A stretch of 64,000 bases of DNA from Dryococelus australis (GCA_029891345.1 CM056995.1:81655895-81719894), one strand, 5' to 3'. Numbered from the stretch's first letter, positions 11,731 to 22,558 are shown. Notes: a model not told the origin generated them from the sequence alone. Translations and numbers: made by a program.

Positions 11731-12267
11731 GTGGATGCCATCTGCAGTTCATTGCTTTCATCAAGACTTCCATGCAGCTACTGCGACAAGACTTTCGTAA
11801 ACACTAGTGAAGCACGAAGGCATGAAAACAATGCATGTGTAAGGAGAACCGTCTGCATGGGATATCGATGTGAGAAGTGCTCTAAACTGTTTGCACGCAC
11901 CGACAGTTTAAATAGACATTTTAAACAGTGCAAAAGTGATGTATCATCCACCGATGTTGAACGAGCAGTTCATCTTTCCTCTGTGCAGTTTAAAGCAAAC
12001 ACTGGCCCTAGTGCAGCTTCTACTAGTGAATCAGATACTACACATATAAATTTGTCATCGCAACCTACGGAAAAAACCTGTGAATTTAAGCCGAATCCAA
12101 ATGGATTTTTCCTGAAGCAATCTACATTCAGGGATCTTCTAAAAAATTACATTGCTCCGAATCAGCAATATTTTGATATCTTCATCTTTGGTATGAATTA
12201 CGAACACACGAAAATATTCACAGTTCATGATATTACAAAGTGTATATATGCAAGGAGCTTAGTATAA
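11731..12267 (+). CDS. C2HC zinc-finger reading frame, 178 codons (multi-copy family)
   Basis: Two fingers lie near the N-terminus: CSYCDKTF to HENNAC (C-x2-C-x12-H-x4-C, residues 15-36) and CEKCSKLF to HFKQC (C-x2-C-x12-H-x3-C, residues 48-67). A Ser/Thr-rich linker follows (about 70-110), then a hydrophobic C-terminal part (about 120-178) with aromatic and charged residues that I cannot assign. C2HC fingers of this type bind DNA or protein. An AATAAA lies shortly downstream (12,310). The frame follows 11,264-11,578 in the same orientation and probably belongs to the same unit. Confidence 0.5.
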   Translation: MDAICSSLLSSRLPCSYCDKTFVNTSEARRHENNACVRRTVCMGYRCEKCSKLFARTDSLNRHFKQCKSDVSSTDVERAVHLSSVQFKANTGPSAASTSESDTTHINLSSQPTEKTCEFKPNPNGFFLKQSTFRDLLKNYIAPNQQYFDIFIFGMNYEHTKIFTVHDITKCIYARSLV

Positions 12268-12269
12268 GG

Positions 12270-12880
12270 ATGCAGACAAAAATAAATGTATTTTTGATTG
12301 TTTTTGTAATAATATATTACAATAAATTTTAAACGTAAAAATGAAATTTTTTCTTACTAACCCTACATCGTAACCAGTCTGTTATAAACTGTTTTTGTTA
12401 AAAATATCACTAAGAAGCAAATAAATAGCCTACTATGGTTATAACTATGGTTATAAAGGGCTTAAACATACATTCCTGGAGTTAGAAATGATACTTGCAA
12501 ACTGCATTTCACAAGTCTGCCTCCTAAGAGTTCACAAATTATTATCGCATATGCCTATACATATCCGCCTACTTATGAGCCGACTTCCAAAAAAAATGTG
12601 AGCATAGGAACATATGATTCAGACCCTGGCTGAAGATAACGAATTTTTTTAAATGCAACATTTGCATTTTAAAAAGTTTTAAAAATGGTAAATACGATGC
12701 GTTTAAACTAAAAACGTTATCCAATAAATTTGGTCATGAGCCATATATGCTTTGATTAAAAAGAAACACAACAAAAATTTTAATACATAAATGAATTTGT
12801 ACCAGGGAATGGCAGCCTCTCTGTTTGGTAGCTAGTGTAGCTAATTTTACGGAAGCCTTCTTATTATTGCCTCAATAGGA
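12270..12880. other. no gene seen
   Basis: AT-rich DNA that includes AATAAA near 12,310, which could end the zinc-finger transcript. A tandem GGTTATAA pair lies near 12,436-12,458. Nothing else was recognised. Confidence 0.5.
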
Positions 12881-12882
12881 GC

Positions 12883-13060
12883 CCTGCCCTCATAGCTCAG
12901 GGGTAGGGTGGCCGACTTGCAGTCGGGAGGGTCGCGGGCTCGCGCCCCGGTGCCTCCGACGCGGCGGATGCTCAGCTCGACTGTCGCACTGGGAATTCGT
13001 TAACAGGTCGGCCTCGTTAACGTCAAAAATGTCACAACATCGTCAAATGAAGGTTAAAAA
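12883..13060 (+). mobile_element. tRNA-Ala-type SINE (family A), copy 1
   Basis: The tRNA-like head has A-box CATAGCTCAGGGGTAGG, a 7-base loop CTTGCAG (anticodon UGC if read as alanine tRNA) and B-box-region GCGGGCTCGCGCCCCGG. The body CTCAGCTCGACTGTCGCACT, GGGAATTCGT and AGGTCGGCCT follows. The same head and body occur in reverse at 60,290-60,490, which proves a dispersed family. In both copies a second tRNA-like sequence lies about 30 bp after the body. No clear target duplication was found. Confidence 0.75.
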
Positions 13061-13072
13061 AATATATATGTC

Positions 13073-13135
13073 AGCGGTTAGCATACCCGACTCATGTTCA
13101 AGAGTTTGTGGGTTCGAGTCTCCATCCTTCAAAGA
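13073..13135 (+). repeat. second tRNA-like module behind SINE A, copy 1
   Basis: A-box-like GTCAGCGGTTAGCATACCC and B box GTGGGTTCGAGTCTCC lie about 40 bp apart, in the same orientation as the SINE head. The stretch ends in a T-rich run. Either a separate tRNA-derived SINE inserted beside family A, or the 3' half of a dimeric SINE. Confidence 0.5.
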
Positions 13136-13479
13136 GGGTTTTTATTTTTTTTATGTTACCAGCTGTCATGAGAAAGCGTGAAATTTACATAATTTAATTT
13201 TTTTATAAACCGATTTAGCATTAAAAATACATTATCAAGAAATTTTTTCTGTATTTTTTCAAGATTTCGGCATTTTTCAAATGAGAAATAAAAAGATATA
13301 AATAAAATAATTAAAATAATTTATAAATACATCTATTCCTAAATGATAATTTTACGAATGATTTGACAAGGTCAGCCAGCTGCCTGACCCGTGAGAGTGG
13401 TGTGGGAAAAGGTGCTTGGCAGCGGGTAGATGTATACCTCTTAAATTAAAAATAGTGGTCTTTATATTCAGATAATAAT

Positions 13480-13935
13480 CGATATGACACCATGATCGTA
13501 TGCTCCTTGAAAATATGACTCCGGTGATATACAACACTTAATATTTAGGCCCTTAATCTTTTTAATTTTAGAAAGATATTTAAATTTTAAAAATATTTGA
13601 TTTTTAATATGTTTCTTAATTTTTCTTGATTGGGCTTTGGGAAGGGGGTGGTCGACGCTTTTCGTGATGGTTAGGAGCCTGAATCTAGAAATAACAGGCG
13701 TCTGATGGGTGGTGAGCTAGAAGCAATAGTGAGCCTCCCAAAATCACTCTGAATTTGCTGAAATCAGCCACAAAGAGGAATCAGTCAGCCACATTCAGGA
13801 GCAAGCAATTTTGTTTTACAAATTTTTGGAAAAACAGGGAAATTTTTAGAGAAAAGGGGAAATTTTTATTGGAAAAAAGGGGTAATTTTGAGTCTTTGTA
13901 AGGGGAAAATATCCGACTTTGAGGGGGAAAACGAC
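13480..13935 (+). repeat. dispersed repeat D, copy 1
   Basis: Matches 56,840-57,265 in reverse orientation. Shared start: ATGATCGTATGCTCCTTGAA then TACAAC and AAGATATTTAAATTTTAAAA. Both copies then carry a series of short GGGAAATTTTT-like units with purine-rich spacers. No TIR and no coding capacity; class unknown. Confidence 0.6.
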
Positions 13936-13959
13936 AAATTCAACGATAACAGCCGGCGC

Positions 13960-14690
13960 CACTCCCAAATTCCGCTGTCCCCGATTCGGCATACCTACAC
14001 TACTAACATGTGTAAATAATGAGTGTCAATTGAGTGACTACAACCAATATAGAGACCTTGAGAAAGACTTAAATTAGAATTGCACTAACTGAGAAGAGCA
14101 AGTCTAATAGTGGACATAGATAGTATAATGTTGTAAATAATAGCTGTGTGAATAAACTAAAATCGAATTTAGTTATTTTATTTTTATTGAGACCGCCTTC
14201 CCTCACGAACTCGAATATGCCCCTCTGGCATATTGCAAAACTGGTGCCAAAAGTGGTATGGAAGCATTTATTTGTAAATTAAGTTAGTTAGTGTGTAAGT
14301 AGTTAGTGATATTAAAATTAATTAAGTAATTTTAATAACCGTGGGCTAAAAAAGAGTAGGACTTTTGTGTATCATTGCAGAGAATGTTAACTAAACAATA
14401 TCTGAAGAAATGGAAGCTCTGCAAACATTAATTGATGGATTAGGTTGCCTAAACAGCGCAAGTGTTAATAGCGTTGATAACAAAATTAGCAGTTAAAATA
14501 AAATTGTAAATAATGTAAACGAGAATTTAAATAGCAAGATAACTAATGTAAGTGATTTAGTAGATAAGAAAATTGATAATGTTTATTGGAGAATAGAAGG
14601 CATTAGTGAGTTAGTGAATACAATGATGGACTGCGTGGACAAAAAAATTTACAGTGTGAATAAAAAAGTGGCCTGTTGTATTTGACAGCG
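13960..14690 (+). mobile_element. LTR retrotransposon fossil: LTR end, primer site and gag-like start
   Basis: An LTR-like 3' end with poly(A) signal (AATAAACTAAA, about 14,151) is followed near 14,230 by AACTGGTGCCAAAAGTGG, which resembles a primer-binding site. About 170 bp later a gag-like region begins (near 14,410). Its translation is rich in Asn, Val, Asp and Lys with a 3-4 spacing of hydrophobic residues, as in coiled-coil Gag N-termini of Ty3/Gypsy elements. The rest of the element is absent and the copy is clearly broken. Family assignment is tentative. Confidence 0.45.
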
Positions 14691-14699
14691 CAAACAAAA

Positions 14700-15105
14700 T
14701 ATTTAATGCGCTACTAGAGGAAAAAATCCTATGAACTGCACATGTTCACAGAGCACTAGGCAAGGTCTTTGAAGTGAACATGTTTAATGGTGGAAGAATA
14801 TTTTCTTGGTCAGCAAGTAATCTTTAATACATTTTCCCTTATAAGTAGAGTGCTTCTTATTTAAAGTGTTTGAGGCAGCAAGACGTGTACGTTTACGGGT
14901 ACTCATTTGAATACTCATACTATTTGAACTGATATGAAGTGTGCAGTTGTTTTCCAAGAAATGTTGATACGGAAATCGAAAATACAGGCCGACAGAAGAA
15001 ACCCATTCCGATTATATTCTTGTGTTCTGTACGGCAAACAGTGTGTAGGGCATTACCTTTTCAATAAGCATTTTTGTTAGGTGGACAACGCCAAAGTGCA
15101 CGAAT
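14700..15105. other. no gene seen
   Basis: Unassigned AT-rich DNA between the LTR fossil and the first M1 element. Confidence 0.5.
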
Positions 15106-15110
15106 ATTTA

Positions 15111-15300
15111 TAGGCTGTTTGTGGGTTAATTGAGTACTTTTGAAAGTCGTGCTTAGGATATACCATATTCCTCGTTTCGTACCCTTCCGTTTTATTTAAA
15201 ACCCACAATGCTAATAAGCCTAATTATGTGCTAGTCAAGTGAAAACTTTTTTTTTTTTTGGAATCTAAATGTGTCACTCCATTGCGTATAAGGAAAAAAA
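15111..15300. mobile_element. MITE M1, truncated copy
   Basis: Begins TATAGGCTGTTTGTGGGTTA, reads through a GAGTACTTTTGAAAG word, and then aligns by eye with the interior of the 21,794 copy (CCTTCCGTTTTAT, AAGCCTAATTA, CTAGTCAAGTGAAAA). The other TIR is missing, so the 3' part is lost or too diverged. Confidence 0.6.
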
Positions 15301-15309
15301 CTCTAATTT

Positions 15310-16375
15310 GAATTGGGATTAACTTAAGATATTACACTCCTAACACAACGTCCAGATTTAGAACAATTTAACTAATTCGCCGTCAATTTAACTGATGCCC
15401 TGCACGCTAGTGTATACGGAAGTATTTCTGCAGTTAATGGTAGTAATTTATTTTCCAAAACTGTTTTGAAATTACTTACTTTAAAGGGAAAAGCCTTCAC
15501 AAATATCTACAAAATATAAATATACAAAAAATGAAGCATCGGTATGCAGGATGATTTTAAAGTAACCATAGAAGCTTAACGGTGGAATAAAAGATAAAAC
15601 TAATAACAAAATTGGGTTTGGCTGTATTGGGGACACGGGCGTTTGTTTTGCGTGAAAACGTCTACGTTGACGCGCTCAGACGCCTTGATGTTTATTTTAC
15701 GTTCCTGGCACCGTTTCACTCGATCATATGGGGTTTAATGGGTATCACTGGATTGCTTTTGAGATGCTCTTTCCAACCGTATACGATCTCTGTATTTCGA
15801 CTTGGCTTTTTGACGATTGTAGGCCGACATTGTGTTAAGTTGTCTTAATTTTTTACACTACATGCATACAATTTCACCATGACCACGCCAAACAGATTTT
15901 TTATACACGCAATTGATTGATCTTGAGACAGTTGTCGATTGAAACTTAAATACAGCGTCGTAGCTTTTGCTAGTCGAAAGTTATACTACGCGGAAGTTAT
16001 GAGACGCGGCGAAACGAACTCAAAATTGCGCTCATTTCTCTCCCCGTCGAAGTGCTTCACAGTCCTCATTCAACGTAACATATTCTTTGATCCTTTGGCA
16101 ATCGAGTGATGTAATTGAATTTTGAATGTAGACAATAGATTCGGAGCTGCAATGCCAAACTGTATCTTCCGATTTTGTTATCATCGGATTTTCTGGATTG
16201 CCTCCCACTATGATTGCAAATTTAAAGACGTAATCATGTCAAAAATAATTTATGAACATGCTGTGTTTCTGGAAATGCAGCCGTATCGACGATTAGTCGC
16301 TCAGCGCCTGTTGATAGGCACCCATAGGCAATAAAGAGTAGTTTTTATTGCAGCTCTCGCAGGCGATAGCAAATT
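15310..16375. other. no gene assigned
   Basis: Moderately GC-balanced DNA with a 78-codon frame (15,612-15,848) that is hydrophobic but resembles no family. CpG is relatively common near 15,900-16,100. No repeat copy was recognised elsewhere in the window. Confidence 0.4.
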
Positions 16376-16379
16376 CGAT

Positions 16380-16584
16380 GTGTTCTGTGAGGCTATAGTG
16401 ATGACATTCCAGACTGCTGACATCTAAACTGTTTTTTACGAGAATAAGTCTTTAAAATCAGATGAACACACGGGGTAACAGGACGGAAACTGTATCGTAA
16501 CGTTTGCAGGGTGAGCCATTTCGACATTGTTACTGCGTGACTAACAGCACAATTGAAATTAATGTGGTCTCGTTCGAGCGGATA
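16380..16584. repeat. dispersed repeat F, copy 1
   Basis: Shares with 35,180-35,340 the words TTTAAAATCAGA, GGGGTAACAGGACGGAAAC, GCAGGGTGAGCCATT, ATTGAAATTAATGTGGTCTC and GTTCGAGCGG. It is cut at its right edge by the start of a MITE at 16,585. Class unknown. Confidence 0.65.
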
Positions 16585-16821
16585 TAGACTGTTCACGGTG
16601 AAGTAAGCACTTTTTAAGGCCATTATAAATTTTTCCTTTTACACGATTTCTGTCTTCCTGCTACTTTTTATTATAAAACTTGCAATGTAACCAATAAACG
16701 CAGTGTAAACATTTCACTATCAGAATTTATCATCTACGTCTGCAATAAGATATATTTATTAGTGGTTAATGCCTGTTGGGAGGACCTTAAAAAGTGCATA
16801 TTTTACCGTGAATAGCCTGTA
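16585..16821. mobile_element. short MITE with M1-type TIRs
   Basis: Both ends carry the M1 TIR: left TAGACTGTTCACGGTGAAGT, right (reverse complement) TACAGGCTATTCACGGTAAA, each continuing to CACTTTTTAAGG. The ~237-bp interior does not resemble the long M1 copies. It sits at the edge of repeat F. TA at both outer ends fits Tc1/mariner-type insertion. Confidence 0.75.
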
Positions 16822-16824
16822 CAC

Positions 16825-18738
16825 AACTATGCGAGCTCATTGTGAAGTTAGTTTGTGTCCGGTGGTAATATATTAGCCTGACATATTTAGTTTCCGGTGC
16901 GATCAACTGAAATTTCCGGAAATGCAGTGTCTTTAACTCGGCCGACAGGTAACTTGACAGACACGTGATCGAAATGGCAATTTTGATGTATTGGCGCTTG
17001 TGCCAGTGCCTCCAAGAAAGGCAACCTACATGACTCTTACATCGATCGGTAGGCGTTTAGTACCCTATTTCCGATACATTCTGATAATTAACGTCCGTGT
17101 TTCTGGACATGGTTGTACGAATTAAAAAGTCTTATTTTCATCCTCTCTACGTCCCTGTGGGTTTTGCTAGTTAATTGAAAACTATCCTTGAAATACAGTA
17201 GCGATCAGCACAAATTGTTCAGAATAAACATGGAATTCAGAGTGTTAACCTCACAGTAGAAGTGACTTTTCTGTATAGTTTGTTATCTGCGCACGAGATG
17301 AATATATAAACGAATATGCATCTAGAATATGTTATTCACTTGCGATCTGGAAACTGAAACTGGCTGTTAATTTCTTTCCCGCCGGTTTATTCCTTGTTTA
17401 TGATATTAAAGACGCATACAAATCTACTATTACCATAAGTTTATGTTGCAATTTAAACACTAAAAGTGTTGACAATGCCTTTTATTTCCTATATTTCCCA
17501 TTCGTCAGCTAGTTCGAGGATGAAGCGATGTTCCGGTAAAATACTACGTCGGTCAAAGCACGACAATGGTGTCATGATTGCGGTAGTGATTTCAGTTTCA
17601 GCTGGAACGAAAGGAATCGTGAAACGATCGATGTGAGCTTACAGATACTTTCACAATTTCGTGAACGTGAATTTAGTTCATGTAATAAGAAATTACCCAC
17701 GTTATATTCAATACCCACCCTTGTAAACTCAGCGAATGTACATCACAGGTCATTATACACTTCATCAAAGTGAAGTCTGAGACTCTCGGGTTCAGGACAG
17801 GTAATCCAATCGCTACTGGTTTTGTCCAGGTTAAGAGAGCTTCCAACATAATCAAAAGAACATATTACAAAAATAAAATAAACGAAACCATCCCTTGAGA
17901 TATTAGAACACAAGTAGCTACAAACGAATAGAAGTATTGAAAGCAGTTTGTATTATTCTAAACAATGCGTGAAGTGGACTGTACCCATAATTAAATGCAA
18001 TTATTGTAGTAACTATGTATGCCGTGGAAAAACATTTTCGTTAGATAAATTATTTTTTCAAATATATATGGTACCATGAAGTACTTGGCCTAACATATAT
18101 GTTCAGTCATGGTACGCAGATTAATGTTATAAGTTTAATGGCACTTAAATTTGGTTTGATTAGAGTAGTTTAGTTTTATTCCAGTAAACACTGCAATAAT
18201 CATCAGTTCAGATACCTTTTCAGGAACAGTTTGACGCAATCGACTAACAGGTTCTTCGAAAAAAGATAGTCTTTGAAAGGGACCATGATGATTCTTCGAC
18301 CTGAAAACTATCGTTATGAGCGACGTTAATCGTCACCATTATTTTAATCTGTCTAATATATCTGGTTCACGTCCAGTAACAATGCAATTGAGAACAAGCC
18401 ATTTAAACAGTGAGTAATGAGTATGAGAATGCTGTCAGACATTTATTTTCTTATCAAAAATAAACTATATACAGTAATTATAAAATTAAACAAGAAAACA
18501 ATATACATTTCGGAAAGCTAAACATAATATTAAAAGTTGTTCTATTAATGAATCTAAAGAATACAATTTTAATTAATTTTTACCTAAAAAGTATAGTTTT
18601 TTTTCGATATAAAATCTTATCTTGATAACTGTTTACTTTTTCAAAATTCCTAGAAATTTTGGTTGCTTATGAGGGTGTGTTTAATGTTTGGTTTTTATGG
18701 CTGTTTCTTAGGGAAATAAATTAAGTTAAGTCAGAACT
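16825..18738. other. no gene seen
   Basis: About 1.9 kb of AT-rich DNA without recognised repeats. The only frame over 55 codons (17,673-17,855, minus) has no family likeness. Confidence 0.5.
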
Positions 18739-18742
18739 GTAA

Positions 18743-19158
18743 GGGCCCTTTTATGCATCCGATTTGTGTCGTACGACTCGAAGTCGTACGTATTGTAAGT
18801 ACCTAGGGAGAAATGATTAATTTTATGCATGCAATTTGAAAACTTCCGTTTTTCTTAGTCTTCTGCTTGGTAAGTCATGTCGTCCTCTCCTAGGAAATGC
18901 ACGATTTCTGTAATCGTCCGACTTCCCTAAGTACATGGCATACAATGGATTGTTTTATGCAGACGGACGACTTGGTGAATTGTCCGGACTGCAGTGAAAA
19001 GTGCTGCCAGCAGTGTCTACTATACGAACGACAACATTCCATACAGTGGGCAGTGTTGGTAATACTAAAATCGGACCATTTGAAATCGGCACACTTTTGT
19101 TGACTTTTCCGAGCAGTCCGACTGTCGTACGACACAAATTGGATGCATAAAAGGGCCG
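18743..19158. mobile_element. PIF/Harbinger-type MITE with TAA target duplication
   Basis: Terminal inverted repeats of about 37 bp agree at about 35 positions by eye. Left begins GGGCCCTTTTATGCATCCGA; right, reversed, begins CGGCCCTTTTATGCATCCAA; both continue through TTTGTGTCGTACGAC. The element is flanked on both sides by TAA (18,740-18,742 and 19,159-19,161), the 3-bp target duplication of PIF/Harbinger elements. Its 416 bp are non-coding. Inner words TTTTATGCATGCAATTTG (18,831) and TTTTATGCAGACGGACGA (18,954) look like decayed internal copies of the TIR. Confidence 0.85.
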
Positions 19159-19319
19159 TAATAACGCACATTATTGCAGTAAAAATGTAGTTCCGTACTC
19201 GAGCGTGGTACCATAGCTTTTTCAGTGCCCCAAAAATATACACAGAGTTGGTAGTAGGTAGCTGTCGCACATTTATTTACGTTACTCGCACCTGAAGAAA
19301 CGTAAATCAATGTGTGACA

Positions 19320-19640
19320 TGCACAGCTGCACCATCATGCTTGCAGCATTTATCGCTGTGTTGCGGACGCGCCAAATTAAGTCAAACCGAAGAGGACAGC
19401 CTCAGGTGCCAGACCAAGGAATCCAGTGCGATATGCGGTGTTTGGTTGTGTAACATAAACTCAGAGGGTAGGAAGGCGAAAGGGGTCCAGCGAGGCCGAT
19501 ATAAAAGGGACGCTACCGCAAGGTCACGCTCCCAGATGTCACCAGGGGTGCTATTCCCAGATGGCTAACCTCGCGTTGTCGTGACTTACGCCTACGTACT
19601 ACTCGCCTCCAGACGCAATCGGCGTAATTTGTTGCTAGGG
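19320..19640 (+). promoter_or_regulatory. CpG-richer block with TATA box, unassigned
   Basis: GATATAAAAGGGACGC near 19,498 lies in a GC-richer block of about 300 bp, a promoter- or LTR-like arrangement. I see neither a coding region downstream nor a partner copy. An LTR fragment and an isolated host promoter are both possible. Confidence 0.25.
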
Positions 19641-19719
19641 GTAGATTTCCTGAGAAAGACTCAAGCCAGTATAAATGTTGCCCAAAAGGAATTAGTATTT
19701 GCTATTTTGTAAAACCCAA

Positions 19720-20012
19720 CCAGTAGTTCCATATATTAATGTCGAATAAAATATGTTAGGCGACCATTTGTGGTAACTTGAATTATTTCATTGTCTCTCT
19801 GTTTTTTGAATGCATCGAAGCGTATAAATGAGCAGAATTGTAAGATATTTATTTTTCCAATATTGTACAATTTAACTTGACCGACGCATGAATAAAGTGA
19901 TGAGGCCCATGGCAATGTTACTTTTACATAAGGAGTAATAATATTCAACGTGTATACAAGTAGAACTTAGCCAGGGCTACCAAAAGTGCTAATTTTACCG
20001 TGAATAGCCTAT
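19720..20012. mobile_element. MITE M1, truncated copy
   Basis: Aligns with the 23,600 and 30,770 copies from GTTCCATAT and GTCGAATAAA through GACGCATGAATAAAGTGATG and GGCCCATGGCAATGTTA to the TIR end TTTTACCGTGAATAGCCTAT. The other end is missing. Confidence 0.75.
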
Positions 20013-20253
20013 GCACTGATTGAAACACCTGATTAGGATTTAGAGTGTGTGGGAGTGAGATCTATAGTGCTGGCATGCGGACGTAGTAGTAATGGGTTTG
20101 CTTCCCGCTTGAGGAATGGTGTATGCGTCTTTTAGATGTTAAAGCAGAGCAATTTGAGTAAGCACGCCATCTCCCTGGTAGTCTTATATGCATTATGCTC
20201 GACAATAATGATGATAATAATAATAATGTTTTACTACCCCCATGGTAATCTAC

Positions 20254-20475
20254 TACAGGCTATTCACAATAAAGTGATCACTTTTGAACGCCCTTAATTT
20301 GGAATAATAGTCAATAAATAAATGCTATTTTATTTTAGTGTGGTGTAATATAAACACTGTGTTAATTACTTACTTGGCAATATTTATTTGAAAAGGTGGT
20401 TAAAGGATACAAAATGGCTGCAAGGAAAAAGTAACTAGGCCCTCAAACGTGCTCAGTGTGCCGTGAATAGTCTAT
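20254..20475. mobile_element. short MITE with M1-type TIRs
   Basis: Left TACAGGCTATTCACAATAAA and right (reversed) TATAGACTATTCACGGCACA, both followed by a (G)CACTTTTGAACGCCC / GCACGTTTGAGGGCC-type word. The ~222-bp interior matches neither the long M1 copies nor the short element at 16,585. It lies about 240 bp from the previous M1 copy. Confidence 0.7.
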
Positions 20476-20479
20476 ATCG

Positions 20480-21095
20480 AGAATGTTGCACTGACTGCGG
20501 ACTGAACAGAGACCCACGTTTCCGTAGTAGCTGAGAATATCGATAGCACCCTTTTCAACATTTTTGAAAAAAATCCTAAATTCGAATCTTACCGTTTTCA
20601 TTTCATTATCATCATTGTATAAAATGTAGTTTTGCACTGTAAAAAGTATGCGTCAAGCTCCATAGATCAATAAGAACTCGTAATTATTGATCTAAAAGCT
20701 ATAAGCTTCCATTAACCGCATTTGCCACATTGGAATACGTTGTTTTAAACGTCAGTTTGCCACCACTGGTAGTTCGTAAGGTTCGCTGGTTATAAGCTTG
20801 TTATACCAAAACAATTTCGTTTCTTTGAAGTGTGTTACTTCGAATAAATATTTTTATAACAAGTTGCATTCAGCAAGATCGTGGACTTCACAGCGTTGAA
20901 GAGTAGTCTACTGCTGTCAGCACATAGGCCCTTTTGCTGCTCAAGTACCAGGGTCGGGGGAAAAAAATGTACGAGGAAAAAAAGAGAGAGAAATGTGGCA
21001 TTAGAATTATCTAGAAGCTGGCATTATCTGGTACTTTTATTGCCTCTTCACACGATTTCCCTCCTCATTAATATTAATACATGAAGGATGATGTG
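20480..21095. other. no gene seen
   Basis: Unassigned DNA, including a 67-codon frame (20,881-21,084) with a Lys/Arg-rich middle that matches no family. Confidence 0.45.
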
Positions 21096-21097
21096 TA

Positions 21098-21165
21098 CGA
21101 GGCGAACCAACCGGTCGATAGGACGAGAGACTTGAATGCGGGGTCACGGGTTCGATGCGCGAAGA
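21098..21165 (+). repeat. tRNA-like fragment
   Basis: ACCGGTCGATAGGA (A-box-like) and CACGGGTTCGATGCGCG (B-box-like) are about 40 bp apart, the spacing of a tRNA. No partner copy was found, so SINE head or tRNA pseudogene cannot be separated. Confidence 0.3.
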
Positions 21166-21182
21166 CATAATCACCAGTTAAG

Positions 21183-21712
21183 CTAGGCTCACAACCATCC
21201 GTCACACCCGTCAGTCACCCATTCGTCAGTCAGTCATCCGTCTATTTTTTCGTCCGTCAGTTGAAAGTGATTCACAGCATACCGTCGTCCGTCAATCCTA
21301 TGTAAAATTCCAGCTTGAGAACTTAATATCGTGACCTTCCTTTAGTTGGAGGTATATTTTGGTTGGAAATGCATTTTCAAAAGATAAACATTTTGGGGGT
21401 AGTAATTTTGTTACGTGATAAGGATTCATACTGAATTATAGTTTAAATGTTAAATTCCTGATTTTACCACCAAAGATAATATACACAGAACCATCGCTTT
21501 ACATTTTATTTCAAAGTGCGTATTCGCGTGTACGAAATATCGTCAGAAGGCGGTGGCCCATCCGTCGGTCCGTCGAAAGTTAAAGTTTGAAAAATATTTG
21601 ACGGATTGACGGACAGGAAAAAAAAGTTGCCCTGCAATTGGTTGAATGTCACGTGACCGCCGGACGGACGGACGACTGAGGATGAAACGGATGGTTGTGA
21701 GTCCACCTTTAG
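21183..21712. mobile_element. TIR element with CGTCCGTC subterminal repeats
   Basis: The ends are inverted copies: left CTAGGCTCACAACCATCCGT, right (reversed) CTAAAGGTGGACTCACAACC then ATCCGT. Both arms are filled with CGTCCGTCA and GTCAGTCA words in opposite orientation, so the arms can pair over a long distance. About 530 bp and non-coding. A target duplication is not clear; hAT-like is only a guess. Confidence 0.65.
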
Positions 21713-21793
21713 CTGACACGTCCATTATATTATTAATATGATACTTTTGTGTCCTTTGACTCTCAGTAGCGTTAATGATTGGAAACCTGAAGC

Positions 21794-22201
21794 TATAGGC
21801 TTCTCACGGTAAAATGAGCACTTTTGAAAGCCCTGCTTAAGATCTACATGTATGCACGTTGTCTATTCTTCCGCTTTATGTAAATGAAATATTGCTATGG
21901 GCCTCATCACATTATTCATGAGTCGGCCAAGTGAAAATGTGAAATTATTAAAAAAGTAAATATTTTACAAATCTGCTAATTTTTACTGTTGGATGCATTA
22001 AAGAAGACAGCAGAAAGCGAAAGAAGTAATTTAAGTTACCACTAATGGCTTCATAACAGTTATAATTCGACGTTAAGATATTGAACTACTTTCCATCCAA
22101 CGTTACCAACTTTACTGTACGTATGTCACTCAGACCAAGGCAGTGACTTTCTTCTAAGGTTAATTTCTAAAGTGCTCTCCTTACTGTGAACAGCCTTTAC
22201 A
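21794..22201. mobile_element. MITE M1, full-length copy
   Basis: Both TIRs are present: left TATAGGCTTCTCACGGTAAA continuing to GAGCACTTTTGAAAGCCCTG, right (reversed) GTAAAGGCTGTTCACAGTAA continuing to GCACTTTAGAAATTAACC. The interior reads GCCTCATCACATTATTCATG, GGCCAAGTGAAAATGTG, then AACGTTACCAACTTTACTG and GTCACTCAGACC, all shared with the 23,600 and 30,770 copies. 408 bp, non-coding. Confidence 0.85.
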
Positions 22202-22204
22202 CAA

Positions 22205-22555
22205 GTTAATATTTTCCTATCTTCACCGAAGTGGTCTGTGATGGCCGTGCTCGCTAATGGTGTATTACTACGGTACCAGATTCTGTAAAAGTTTAAGCAA
22301 GGTCTGCCATAGTAGCTGTTATACGGCTAGTACGGCACCCGTCAAGATATTTGTCTCCTTGTAAGGCCGGATGACACGCCACATTTTCCGTGACAACTTT
22401 CGTACCTAGGCAAATAATATTGACCACGACAACGTTTTGTTACCATTGGAAAGCGTAATAAAGATTTGAACCAATACCCATATAATGGGAAATGAATACA
22501 AGTGATTTCTCAAGTATAATGTAACAGTCGTAATTAAAAGCTGTTGAATTTGTGT
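22205..22555. other. no gene seen
   Basis: Unassigned DNA between M1 and a tRNA-like sequence. Confidence 0.5.
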
Positions 22556-22558
22556 GAA

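Noticed and set aside
12886-12958. Functional tRNA-Ala gene
   Set aside because: The anticodon stem and acceptor are imperfect, and a second copy with the same SINE body exists at 60.4 kb.
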